Source: Ruminococcaceae bacterium UBA5406 (GTDB taxonomy: Bacteria > Bacillota > Clostridia > Oscillospirales > Acutalibacteraceae). Taken from it: a DNA stretch of 64,000 bases. This document shows positions 9,359 to 16,521 of this stretch, piece by piece. The notes under the pieces are model-generated. The model was not told the origin of the DNA and made no database searches. It was given only the letters and a program-made list of their open reading frames with translations. How positions within the stretch are numbered: position 1 is the stretch's first letter; each line of letters begins with the position of its first letter. The stretch spans positions 1-64,000 of the forward strand of contig DHNW01000032.1 in NCBI GenBank assembly GCA_002407675.1, written 5' to 3'. Position numbers and translations under genes: made by a program.

Positions 9359-9426
9359 TTGATTTCTCCTGTTGCCGTAAGGCCCAGCCCTATCAACCTC
9401 TTTGAGGTTTATCGCCTGCTCAGTTT
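9344..9426 (-). ncRNA. NiCo (czcD) riboswitch aptamer
   Basis: In transcript order the leader reads ACTGAGCAGGC, a hairpin (AACCTCAAAGAGGTT), GGGCTGGGCC, CGGCAACAG, then CCTGTGGGACAGT. These are the conserved blocks of the czcD/NiCo riboswitch in the order seen in the solved Co2+-bound structure, with CTG/CAG closing the outer stem. It sits between a strong promoter and an overlapping intrinsic terminator, directly before a cation-exporting ATPase, which is the standard arrangement for this class. Identification is by recalled consensus, not a covariance-model search. Confidence 0.87.
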
Positions 9427-9464
9427 GTACTGTAGATCAAATGCAGCGCAAAGAGATATTTGAT

Positions 9465-9493
9465 ATACTATCATATTCATTTTTTGATGTCAA
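9465..9493 (-). promoter_or_regulatory. promoter of the riboswitch-P-type ATPase unit
   Basis: Minus strand TTGACA (9488-9493), 17-bp spacer, TAGTAT (9465-9470). The start point would lie about 30 nt before the aptamer. Confidence 0.7.
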
Positions 9494-9520
9494 GTGACTG
9501 AAATTTTAAAATGAACCGGC

Positions 9521-10159
9521 CTACTGATCGGCACTGCCGCTCTGCGGCAATGGCTTCCGGTTCTTCCAGAGAGTGTAAACCAGAACAGCAATGGCAAAGC
9601 CGAACAGCCAGCCCCCCAGAACATCTCCCGCGTAATGCACCCCAAGATACACTCGGCTGAACCCGATCAGCCCTGCCATACCGGCACACAGCAAAGAAAA
9701 AGAAAGTTTCTTTCTGAAATTTTTCATATAGTGAAACGCCATCAAAATCAGCATGACATAGAACGAGGCATTGATCATGGCATGCCCGCTGGGAAAACTG
9801 TAGCCGACTTCGCTGATCAGCCGGAGAATGTTCGGGCGGCTCCTGGCAAAAATTCGCTTTAACACCACATCGACCGCGGCGGATAAAATGACGGCGGCAG
9901 AAACGGGCATAGCAACCGTTTTCCGCCACTTTGGCACGAGAAAGATGATAAAGCAGAAAAGTATAACGGTAATCGGATCGCCTATGCGGGTAATCCCTTT
10001 CATTGCGGAAGTCAAAACAGGAGACATGTGCTCTACCGTCTCACTGTAAGCCCAGCCTTCAAAATGAGTGATAACATTGGCATGAATGCATACAGCCAGG
10101 ATTGCAAACAGAAGAATCGGCACAATAGCAAGCCACAGGTTTTTTTTATTCATCTTCAT
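9521..10159 (-). CDS. PAP2-family membrane phosphatase
   Basis: A 212-aa membrane protein with about six transmembrane helices. All three signature blocks of the PAP2 lipid phosphatases are present: KRIFARSRP, PSGH and SRVYLGVHYAGD. Such enzymes dephosphorylate undecaprenyl pyrophosphate, phosphatidic acid or similar membrane lipids on the outer face; which one cannot be read here. The start is uncertain. ATG 10159 has GAGG 6 nt upstream; ATG 10171 and an upstream extension are alternatives. It stands alone, next to the P-type ATPase. Confidence 0.88.
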   Translation of the reverse strand: MKMNKKNLWLAIVPILLFAILAVCIHANVITHFEGWAYSETVEHMSPVLTSAMKGITRIGDPITVILFCFIIFLVPKWRKTVAMPVSAAVILSAAVDVVLKRIFARSRPNILRLISEVGYSFPSGHAMINASFYVMLILMAFHYMKNFRKKLSFSLLCAGMAGLIGFSRVYLGVHYAGDVLGGWLFGFAIAVLVYTLWKNRKPLPQSGSADQ

Positions 10160-10305
10160 CGAAAGCCTCATTTTTGTTATTTCTAATGTTTGTATGCCCA
10201 TAGGATGCCGGCGCACAGCTTTCCTGAAATCAGCCGCTGTCGGCGGTGTAAGATTCACGTCTGCCTATGCAGAGCGCTGTCCGGAGAGTCCGAATCACTT
10301 GGTTG

Positions 10306-10773
10306 CTATACCTTAGATTTTTTCACAGGCGATTTCTTTTGATTCATTTTGCATTCTTCCCGCAGACTCCAAAAAATTTTAAATTCCAGCTTTTCTACTT
10401 CCCGCTGCTGTTTATAGCTGACACGCAGGGTCGTTTCTTCTGGAATGGATATGTTTTTATTCAAATCCGGCAGAAGTGTTTTCAGCTGACGGCCGTTTTT
10501 CTCTAAGCGTTCCACTTCACCCCGTACCGTATCAAAAAGGGTAGAAGCCGTGCAAGAAATGTCTTTATAGACCATATACCGTTCATCCTGATTGATATAC
10601 TGAACGGAATCTCCCGAAGCGAGCCAACGGGTCAGAGCTTCTCGGCTGAACCGCCATTCCCGTCCGATTTTCCTGGCCGGAACATGTTCTTCCCGCAGCA
10701 GCTTGAACATCGTCTTTTCACTGATCCCCAAAAACTCAGCCGCCTGCTCAAGATTTAGAATACCATCATTCAT
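10306..10773 (-). CDS. excisionase-type helix-turn-helix protein
   Basis: A 155-aa cytosolic protein. Residues 5-50 form a MerR/excisionase-type DNA-binding domain (NLEQAAEFLGISEKTMFKLL, then GREWRFSREALTRWL). The C-terminal 100 residues are charged, probably helical, and not recognised. The ATG at 10773 follows GGGGAGGC. The domain is shared by phage excisionases and chromosomal regulators. With no integrase nearby a regulator is more likely, but the target is unknown. Confidence 0.75.
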   Translation of the reverse strand: MNDGILNLEQAAEFLGISEKTMFKLLREEHVPARKIGREWRFSREALTRWLASGDSVQYINQDERYMVYKDISCTASTLFDTVRGEVERLEKNGRQLKTLLPDLNKNISIPEETTLRVSYKQQREVEKLEFKIFWSLREECKMNQKKSPVKKSKV

Positions 10774-11030
10774 GGTTAGCCTCCCCTATCATTTTCCAAC
10801 ATTATAGGGCTGATGAACAGAAATCGCAACTGCACCAAACTGAATTCCACATTAGCAGATACTCCCCGCACAAAATTCTAAGATAAATCAGCCCTGCATC
10901 GTATAATCCCGGCTTTCAAACAGCCCCGCGCCCGGTTTTTAAATTCAAAGTGTCCGCTCTTTATTTGGAAGTTAAAGTAATCTAAATTATAACTAACTGC
11001 CTTTATTATGCCTCTATTTTCATATTTGTA

Positions 11031-11058
11031 TTGATTTCTTGATGAATTATGCTATAAT
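11031..11058 (+). promoter_or_regulatory. promoter upstream of the MFS/FetAB genes
   Basis: TTGATT (11031-11036), 16-bp spacer, TATAAT (11053-11058), about 55 bp before the MFS start. The preceding 10774-11030 stretch shows no gene. Confidence 0.6.
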
Positions 11059-11112
11059 GTGATTTGTAAAATTTACAGGTTAATGGCTTAAACCTTCACG
11101 GGAGGAAGCTGC

Positions 11113-12286
11113 ATGAAAAGAAAATCAAAGAAGCCGTGATTTCCAACGTCGTTCTGCTAGGTCTGGTCAGCCTGTTTACTGACATGAGCACGGAAATGGT
11201 ATCCCGCTGTTCCTGACAGCAAGCCTGGGGGCAACCCCGGCCATTGTCGGCGTTATTGAAGGAATTGCAGAAAGCATCGCCTCGCTCTTGAAAGTAGCAA
11301 GCGGCTACCTTGGCGACCGGTACCATCACAAAAAGCGGCTGGCTTTTCTCGGTTATTCCGCTTCTGTAATCTACAAGATTGTTCTGTCTTTTGCCGGTTC
11401 CTGGGGCGGCGTGCTGACGGCCCGCATTATTGACCGAACCGGGAAAGGAATCCGGACGGCCCCGCGCGATGCACTGGTGGCTCAGTCGAGCAAAAAGGGA
11501 AAATTGGGCAGTTCTTACGGGCTGCACAAGATGCTCGACATGGCCGGATCTTCCATAGGCGCTTTCCTGGCTTTTGTCATTATCGCCGCCGGTATACAGT
11601 ACCGCACAGCATTCCTCTGGTCCATGATTCCCGGGATCATAGGTGTAATGATTATCCTGCTGATCCGGGAAGGAAAAAGCACAACCGAAGTACAGAACCG
11701 GATGCCGCTCCGAGGCTTAAAACGAAACAGAAAGCTGGAACTGTACTTTGCCGTCATCTTTCTGTTCTGCCTTGGAAATTCTTCCAATACTTTTTTGCTG
11801 CTAAAAGCCAAATCACGCGGGTTTTCTTCTGCGCAGGTTATGCTGCTCTATTTGATTTTCAATGTATCCGCTTCCATTTTGGCTATACCGTCAGGAAGAC
11901 TGTCGGACCGCTTTGGGCGAAGTTCCATCCTGGTTCCGGGCTATTTGATTTACGGCCTTGTCTATCTTGGGTTTGCCCTGCTGACATCAAAAGCCTCCAT
12001 CATTATTTTATTTATTGCCTATGGAGCTTATACGGCTTTTATCAGCGGTGCCGAGCGGGCTTTGGTTGCAGAATCATCTCCGGAGGGATATAAAGGAACC
12101 GTGCTTGGCGTTTACGGTATGATACAGGGAATCGGTCTTTTGCTGTCTTCAATCATTGCCGGAGTGATGTGGGACCGCATTGGTTCGAATGCACCGTTCT
12201 GGTTCGGCGGTATTTTAGGCATTGTTTCAGCGGTATTGATTTTCTGTATCCTCAGGTCTGGCAGCCACAAATCGGTTGAGGCTTAA
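11113..12286 (+). pseudogene. MFS transporter with two N-terminal frameshifts
   Basis: A major facilitator superfamily exporter of about 390 residues whose first 30-35 codons are disrupted. The ATG at 11113 with GGAGG upstream reads MKRKSKKP and stops. The next frame gives ISNVVLLGLVSLFTDMSTEM and stops after 11200. The third frame continues from IPLFLTASLGATPAIVG to the end at 12286. At least two small indels, near 11130 and 11200, are needed to connect the parts. The remaining 332 codons are intact, with about eleven hydrophobic segments and the MFS loop DRTGKGIRTAPRDAL. True decay and sequencing error cannot be told apart here. Downstream are the FetAB-like genes. Confidence 0.75.
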
Positions 12287-12340
12287 AGAGCCATAAAGAG
12301 AAACCTGAAAAGTTAAAAAACATAAGTGAGGGAAAGAGCT

Positions 12341-12997
12341 TTGTCAGAACTGGAATTTCAAAATGTTTCTTATGTGAATAACGGAAAAGAAATCCTGCAC
12401 GATTTGTGCATAGATTTTTCACCGGGCAGCTATGTTTCCATCATTGGACCATCCGGAAGCGGCAAGAGCACCTTTTTGCGTCTCTGCTGCAATTTAATCA
12501 GCTCCACAAAAGGAACTGTTCTATTCCACGGAAAAGATGTTCTTCAGCAAAATCCTATAGAACTTCGAAAGAAAATCGGCTATTGCTTTCAGGAACCGGT
12601 GCTTTGGGGCAATACCGTAGATGATAATTTATCATTTCCTTTTCAGGTGCGAAAACAGGAAATCGACGAAAAAAAGATTTCCTGCCTGCTTGCCAGTTTC
12701 GGACTGGACGAACACTTCCGCAAAAGTGAAATCAAGAATTTATCCGGGGGAGAAAAGCAGAGAGTCGCACTTATCCGCACTTTGCTTTTCGAGCCGGAAA
12801 TTCTGCTGCTGGATGAAGTGACCTCTGCTCTTGACGCCGATAACACAGGGCTGGTTGAAAAAGCCATTTTGGGTCTGAACCAACGGGGCATTACCGTTCT
12901 GTGGGTAACCCATAATGATGCGCAAAGCCGGAAATATGCCGATCAGCTGTTGACTATTGAAAACGGCCGGATAAAATCTTTGGAGGCGATAAAATGA
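12341..12997 (+). CDS. fetA: ABC ATPase, FetA-like (iron export)
   Basis: A 218-aa nucleotide-binding subunit with Walker A GPSGSGKST, signature LSGGEKQR, Walker B LLLDEV and the switch histidine in WVTHN. TTG at 12341 is chosen as start because GAGGGA lies 6 nt upstream; an in-frame GTG at 12326 overlaps that site. The stop overlaps the start of a UPF0014 permease (ATGA), a pairing that in E. coli is FetAB, an exporter that lowers cytosolic iron. Iron as substrate is therefore inferred from the partner. Confidence 0.85.
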   Translation: MSELEFQNVSYVNNGKEILHDLCIDFSPGSYVSIIGPSGSGKSTFLRLCCNLISSTKGTVLFHGKDVLQQNPIELRKKIGYCFQEPVLWGNTVDDNLSFPFQVRKQEIDEKKISCLLASFGLDEHFRKSEIKNLSGGEKQRVALIRTLLFEPEILLLDEVTSALDADNTGLVEKAILGLNQRGITVLWVTHNDAQSRKYADQLLTIENGRIKSLEAIK

Positions 12998-13752
12998 AGG
13001 GGGTTGCTATCAGCGATACTTCGCTTTTGCTTGCCTCGTCCCTGGTGCTTGTTTCCCTGCTGTTTTCCTATTTTCAGAAACTAAAGCTGGAAAAGGAAAC
13101 TCTTATCAGCGTCATTCGGGCTGTTATTCAGCTCTTTGCCGTCGGATATATTTTGCAGTTCATCTTCGGTATGCACAATGCAGCCGTGACAACGCTGATC
13201 CTTCTTCTGATGATTTTCAATGCCTCTTACAATGCGGCAAAGCGTGGAAAGGAAATCAAAAATGGAATTCTGATTTCCTATCTTTCCATCTTAATTGGAG
13301 CGGGGACAACGCTGTCTGTTCTTCTGCTCTCCGGAGCCATTCAATATGAAGCCTATCAGATCATTCCGATCAGCGGTATGATTATCAGCAATGCCATGGT
13401 TGCAATCGGGTTATGCTACCGACAGCTTTCTTCCAACTTTAAAAGCCGAAGGAATGAAGTGGAAGCCAAGCTCTCTTTGGGAGCGGATATTCTGCCGGCA
13501 TCCATGGATATCCTCCGGGATTCCATCCGCACGGGTATGGTGCCAACAATTGATTCCACGAAAACTCTTGGCATCGTCTCACTGCCCGGGATGATGACCG
13601 GCCTGATCCTTGCCGGAACACCTCCATTGATGGCAATCCGGTACCAAATTATGGTGACATTCATGCTGCTTTCCACAACCGCCATTTCATCTTTCCTGGC
13701 ATGTTTTCTTTCCTACCGCGGATTTTTCAACAAGCGAAAACAACTGAGATAA
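12994..13752 (+). CDS. fetB: UPF0014 permease, FetB-like
   Basis: A 252-aa membrane protein with about seven hydrophobic segments, the partner of the preceding ATPase (4-bp overlap). The conserved UPF0014 core is clear: AVIQLFAVGYIL near residue 45, MIISNAMVAIGL near 129, and SIRTGMVPTIDSTKTLGIVSLPGMMTG in the C-terminal half. Together they form a FetAB-type exporter, probably for iron or another metal. This fits a neighbourhood that also holds a NiCo-riboswitch ATPase and an ArsP-like permease. Confidence 0.87.
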   Translation: MKGVAISDTSLLLASSLVLVSLLFSYFQKLKLEKETLISVIRAVIQLFAVGYILQFIFGMHNAAVTTLILLLMIFNASYNAAKRGKEIKNGILISYLSILIGAGTTLSVLLLSGAIQYEAYQIIPISGMIISNAMVAIGLCYRQLSSNFKSRRNEVEAKLSLGADILPASMDILRDSIRTGMVPTIDSTKTLGIVSLPGMMTGLILAGTPPLMAIRYQIMVTFMLLSTTAISSFLACFLSYRGFFNKRKQLR

Positions 13753-13802
13753 AACTTGAACGGGTCTCCTTTTTTATTGCTTCAATTGAATCGTTTCCTA
13801 TG

Positions 13803-13828
13803 CAGCCAGCTGATAAAACAGCTGGCTG
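13803..13828. repeat. 10-bp perfect inverted repeat
   Basis: CAGCCAGCTG-N6-CAGCTGGCTG lies 50 bp after fetB. No T run follows on the plus strand. It could be a weak terminator or processing hairpin. Confidence 0.45.
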
Positions 13829-13923
13829 TCAGATTCTCAAAAAAACCATCTAATGCATTATGCGAAGGGCGGGTTCTTTTCACAGCTGGCGTTATCGGCA
13901 GTCAAGCCGCCGATAACGAAAAG

Positions 13924-14268
13924 CTAAACTAATTTTAATAAATGAAATGTGATTGCAACAGACAGAACTGAACAAATTATGATCATCATTACGATAGATA
14001 AACCGTAATGCATAGGTGCGAGAGGCAATGTCCAGATTAGCAAAATAAGAGGTACATCCCATAAAAATTTCAACGTGTGGCAGGACCGATAAAGAAATAC
14101 ATTTTTGATTGCAAGGCAAATGAGCCCGCTAATTCCTAAGATAATCCATTGAATCAGAAAATCATCTTGGTGCTTTAGAAAATATCCATAATAACCAGCT
14201 GAAGCACTTCCTATGAGAATATAACCAACTTGAGAAAGACAGCTAAAATGATTTCTATTCATTTCCAT
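13924..14268 (-). CDS. small hypothetical membrane protein
   Basis: A 114-aa protein with four likely transmembrane helices (near residues 10-30, 38-57, 67-85 and 88-110) and few charged residues. I do not recognise the family. The start is unsure: GGAAAGGA lies too far upstream of the ATG at 14268, so a weak SD or a later start is possible. It is flanked by unannotated AT-rich DNA and is isolated from both neighbours, so expression is not assured. Confidence 0.45.
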   Translation of the reverse strand: MEMNRNHFSCLSQVGYILIGSASAGYYGYFLKHQDDFLIQWIILGISGLICLAIKNVFLYRSCHTLKFLWDVPLILLIWTLPLAPMHYGLSIVMMIIICSVLSVAITFHLLKLV

Positions 14269-14538
14269 TTTCCATTACACTATCCTTTCCAATATCCAAT
14301 TTCAAGAGAATGAATCATAATAGTTGTTCGTTCATATGTCTATTGCTTATTTTATCACAATCCTCTAACTTTTTCCATTATGCGGTACTGCCTATGCTCT
14401 TCTTTGTCATAACTATTTCTCGATAAAATTCATTCGTTTCCTAGAAACATATCTGCAATATTCTTTATATTTTTTTCGGGAAATTAAGTGCTTCTTTATA
14501 AAATGACGCATAACCCATAGAATGAAACCAAAACCGGT

Positions 14539-14592
14539 TTGCGTCCCTTCTCGGATTGATAGGCAGAAAAAGCAGTTGTAAAATAGAGAAGG
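14539..14592 (+). repeat. interspersed repeat, copy 1
   Basis: About 54 bp, framed by CCTTCTCGGATTGAT and TAGAGAAGG, which can pair (CCTTCTC/GAGAAGG). A second copy lies at 24108-24159. It sits in a 620-bp stretch (14269-14890) where I see no credible gene. Confidence 0.55.
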
Positions 14593-14798
14593 AAACAATT
14601 GAGTATGGGAACAAAAGTAAAATACGGGACGCGCTGCACGCTCTACCGAGGCTTAACCTAAGTGACAAATTGGGTTAAACCTAAGTTTGCTGCCGTGGAT
14701 CTTAAAAAGCTGGCAATGTGGAAGTGGGAGGATCGCCATCCTTCTGTCTTCATATGGATTTTACATTATTTATTTTCCTATTCTGCAAATCGTGAAAA

Positions 14799-14835
14799 GA
14801 GCCCATCCTTCGCTTAATGCGTTAGATGGGTTCTT
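14799..14835 (-). terminator. probable terminator of the alcohol dehydrogenase gene
   Basis: Interrupted stem (GAACCCATC ... GATGGGCTC on the minus strand, with an inner ACGC/GCG pair) followed by TCTTTTC, 55 bp beyond the dehydrogenase stop. Confidence 0.45.
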
Positions 14836-14890
14836 CGACAATCTGGCAGCCAGAGTTTTAAGTTCTGGCCACTTTATTTGATACGGATTC

Positions 14891-15949
14891 TTATTTGATT
14901 GTGACGACAGGTTTAATTAAATCCCTCGGTTTATCTTTCATCAGCATAAGAGCCTCTTGAACCTGATCGAGGCCTTCAAAACGATGTGTTACCAGCTTAC
15001 TTGTGTCAAGGCGACCGTTAATCACCAGAGAAACTAATTTTTCCATACGGAGTCTGCCGCCAGGCATTAGGCCGCCTGCAATGATTTTGTGGCCCATACC
15101 GCAGCCCCACGCTACGCGGGGAATTTTAATATAATCACCTTCGCCAAGATAATTGACATTGCCGATTCTTCCGCCTGGCTTAAGCATACGGATTGCCTGA
15201 TCAAAAGTGTCAACATTTCCGCCGGCGATAATTACACGGTCGACACCCTTGCCGTTCGTTTTTTCCAAAATCTGATCTGCTATGTCGCCTTCGTGGTAAT
15301 TGATAATATCGGTTGCACCATATTCTTTGGCAATCTTAACGCAATTCGGACGTGAGCCAACCGCGAAAAGACGTCCTGCACCACGAAGCACCGCACCTGC
15401 AACGGACATCAATCCTACAGGGCCGATGCCGACCACGACAACGGTATCGCCAAACTGAACGTCGGCAAGTTCAACACCGTGAAACCCGGTAGGAACCATG
15501 TCGGCAATCATGCAGGCTGCCGCAGGATCCATGCCTTCCGGAAGAAGAGCAAGGTTTCCGTCTGCATCATTTACATGGAAATATTCTGCAAATACGCCGT
15601 CTTTAAAATTGGAAAATTTCCAGCCCGCAAGCATACCGCCTGAATGCATTGGAAAGCCAGCCTGAGCTTCCAGCGAATTCCAGTCGGGTGTAATAGCTGG
15701 AACAATAACACGGTCGCCTGGTTTGAAATCTTTTACCATATTGCCGACTTCAACCACTTCGCCGACTGCCTCATGACCCAACACCATATCATGGCGGTCA
15801 CCAAGCGCGCCTTCCCAAACCGTATGAACATCGGATGTGCACGGCGCAAGTGCGATTGGGCGGCAAATAGCGTCCATCGGACCGCACGCCGGGCGCTCTT
15901 TTTCTATCCAGCCTGTTTTACCTATTCCCAACATTGCAAATGCCTTCAT
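14891..15949 (-). CDS. adh: NADP-dependent secondary alcohol dehydrogenase
   Basis: A 352-aa zinc-dependent dehydrogenase that interconverts secondary alcohols and ketones such as isopropanol and acetone. Length and sequence run closely parallel to the Thermoanaerobacter/Clostridium beijerinckii enzymes: MKAFAMLGIGKTGWIEKE at the start and DLIKPVV at the end. The catalytic zinc ligands fall at C37, H59, E60 and the Asp of MIADM (about D150). The Rossmann motif GIGPVG and GSRP, whose Arg contacts the NADP phosphate, are present. The ATG at 15949 follows AAAGGAG; an ATG six codons earlier overlaps that SD. Single-gene unit with its own promoter, palindromic operator and terminator. Confidence 0.95.
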   Translation of the reverse strand: MKAFAMLGIGKTGWIEKERPACGPMDAICRPIALAPCTSDVHTVWEGALGDRHDMVLGHEAVGEVVEVGNMVKDFKPGDRVIVPAITPDWNSLEAQAGFPMHSGGMLAGWKFSNFKDGVFAEYFHVNDADGNLALLPEGMDPAAACMIADMVPTGFHGVELADVQFGDTVVVVGIGPVGLMSVAGAVLRGAGRLFAVGSRPNCVKIAKEYGATDIINYHEGDIADQILEKTNGKGVDRVIIAGGNVDTFDQAIRMLKPGGRIGNVNYLGEGDYIKIPRVAWGCGMGHKIIAGGLMPGGRLRMEKLVSLVINGRLDTSKLVTHRFEGLDQVQEALMLMKDKPRDLIKPVVTIK

Positions 15950-15978
15950 AACATAACTCCTTTTCATTTTAACCTATT

Positions 15979-16041
15979 GCTGTTAATTATTTAATTAACA
16001 GCCCACTAAAAAATTGTACTATACTGTTCTGCCAAAGTCAA
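15979..16041 (-). promoter_or_regulatory. promoter and palindromic operator of the alcohol dehydrogenase gene
   Basis: Minus strand TTGACT (16036-16041), 17-bp spacer, TACAAT (16013-16018). About 10 bp downstream lies a perfect inverted repeat (15979-16002, GCTGTTAATT-N4-AATTAACAGC) that covers the start region, as expected for a repressor site. The half-sites recall Rex boxes (TGTTAA/TTAACA), but the spacing is 8 instead of 4. Confidence 0.6.
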
Positions 16042-16245
16042 TCAGTTTTACGAAAGCATCTAATATATTTTGTTTATTTTTTCTTTATAGCGCCCGCCCG
16101 CTGACAAGCAGCGGCCGCCTGAAACTAAACATATTTGCCCTCCTTCAGCTCTGCCCGATGCGTTCCACTAAAGATTGTTTCTTTAAATTTCGCACCGTAA
16201 TCGAAGAAATAACAAGCTTCATGAACAGCATGAATACAACAAATT

Positions 16246-16512
16246 CTATAGCGGGAATGACTTGAAAATGGTTTTCTCTTTATCCGGGTTTGTTTTAACA
16301 TAAAATGTATCAATGTGATCAAATCCAGACAAAGTGTTCATTGTATATTCGGAAGTGCAATCTTTTATTCCATGCTTGGCGATAGTGATCCCGTTTTTGC
16401 TGCATAATGCGTCATAGTTCAACGACCCCGCAATTACTTTCTCCTGCATGGCATCCGTATTTTCGGCGTTAAATTCCTTGATGGAACCGGATAAAGCCAA
16501 TCCACCGGGCAA
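16246..16512 (-). pseudogene. remnant of a third FtsX-type ABC permease
   Basis: An 88-codon open stretch whose SGSIKEFNAENTDAMQEK and KVIAGSLNYDALCSKNGI match, in order and spacing, the extracellular part of the permease just upstream (SGFSESDVAAIQSRLKSG and DYRQCMEQNGIIV). Both the N-terminal and the C-terminal membrane regions are missing. It is the residue of a duplicated permease gene at the distal end of the exporter operon. There is no ribosome binding site. Confidence 0.6.
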
Positions 16513-16521
16513 AGTGTATTT

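Noticed and set aside
9344..9426. yybP-ykoY (Mn2+), fluoride or guanidine riboswitch before the P-type ATPase
   Set aside because: Their core sequences are absent, while the blocks of the NiCo class are present in the right order.
15979..16002. Canonical Rex box before the alcohol dehydrogenase gene
   Set aside because: Half-sites are similar but the spacer is 8 bp instead of 4; kept only as an unassigned operator.
16014..16245. Open frame of about 83 codons upstream of the alcohol dehydrogenase gene
   Set aside because: Overlaps the dehydrogenase promoter, has no SD and no recognisable similarity.
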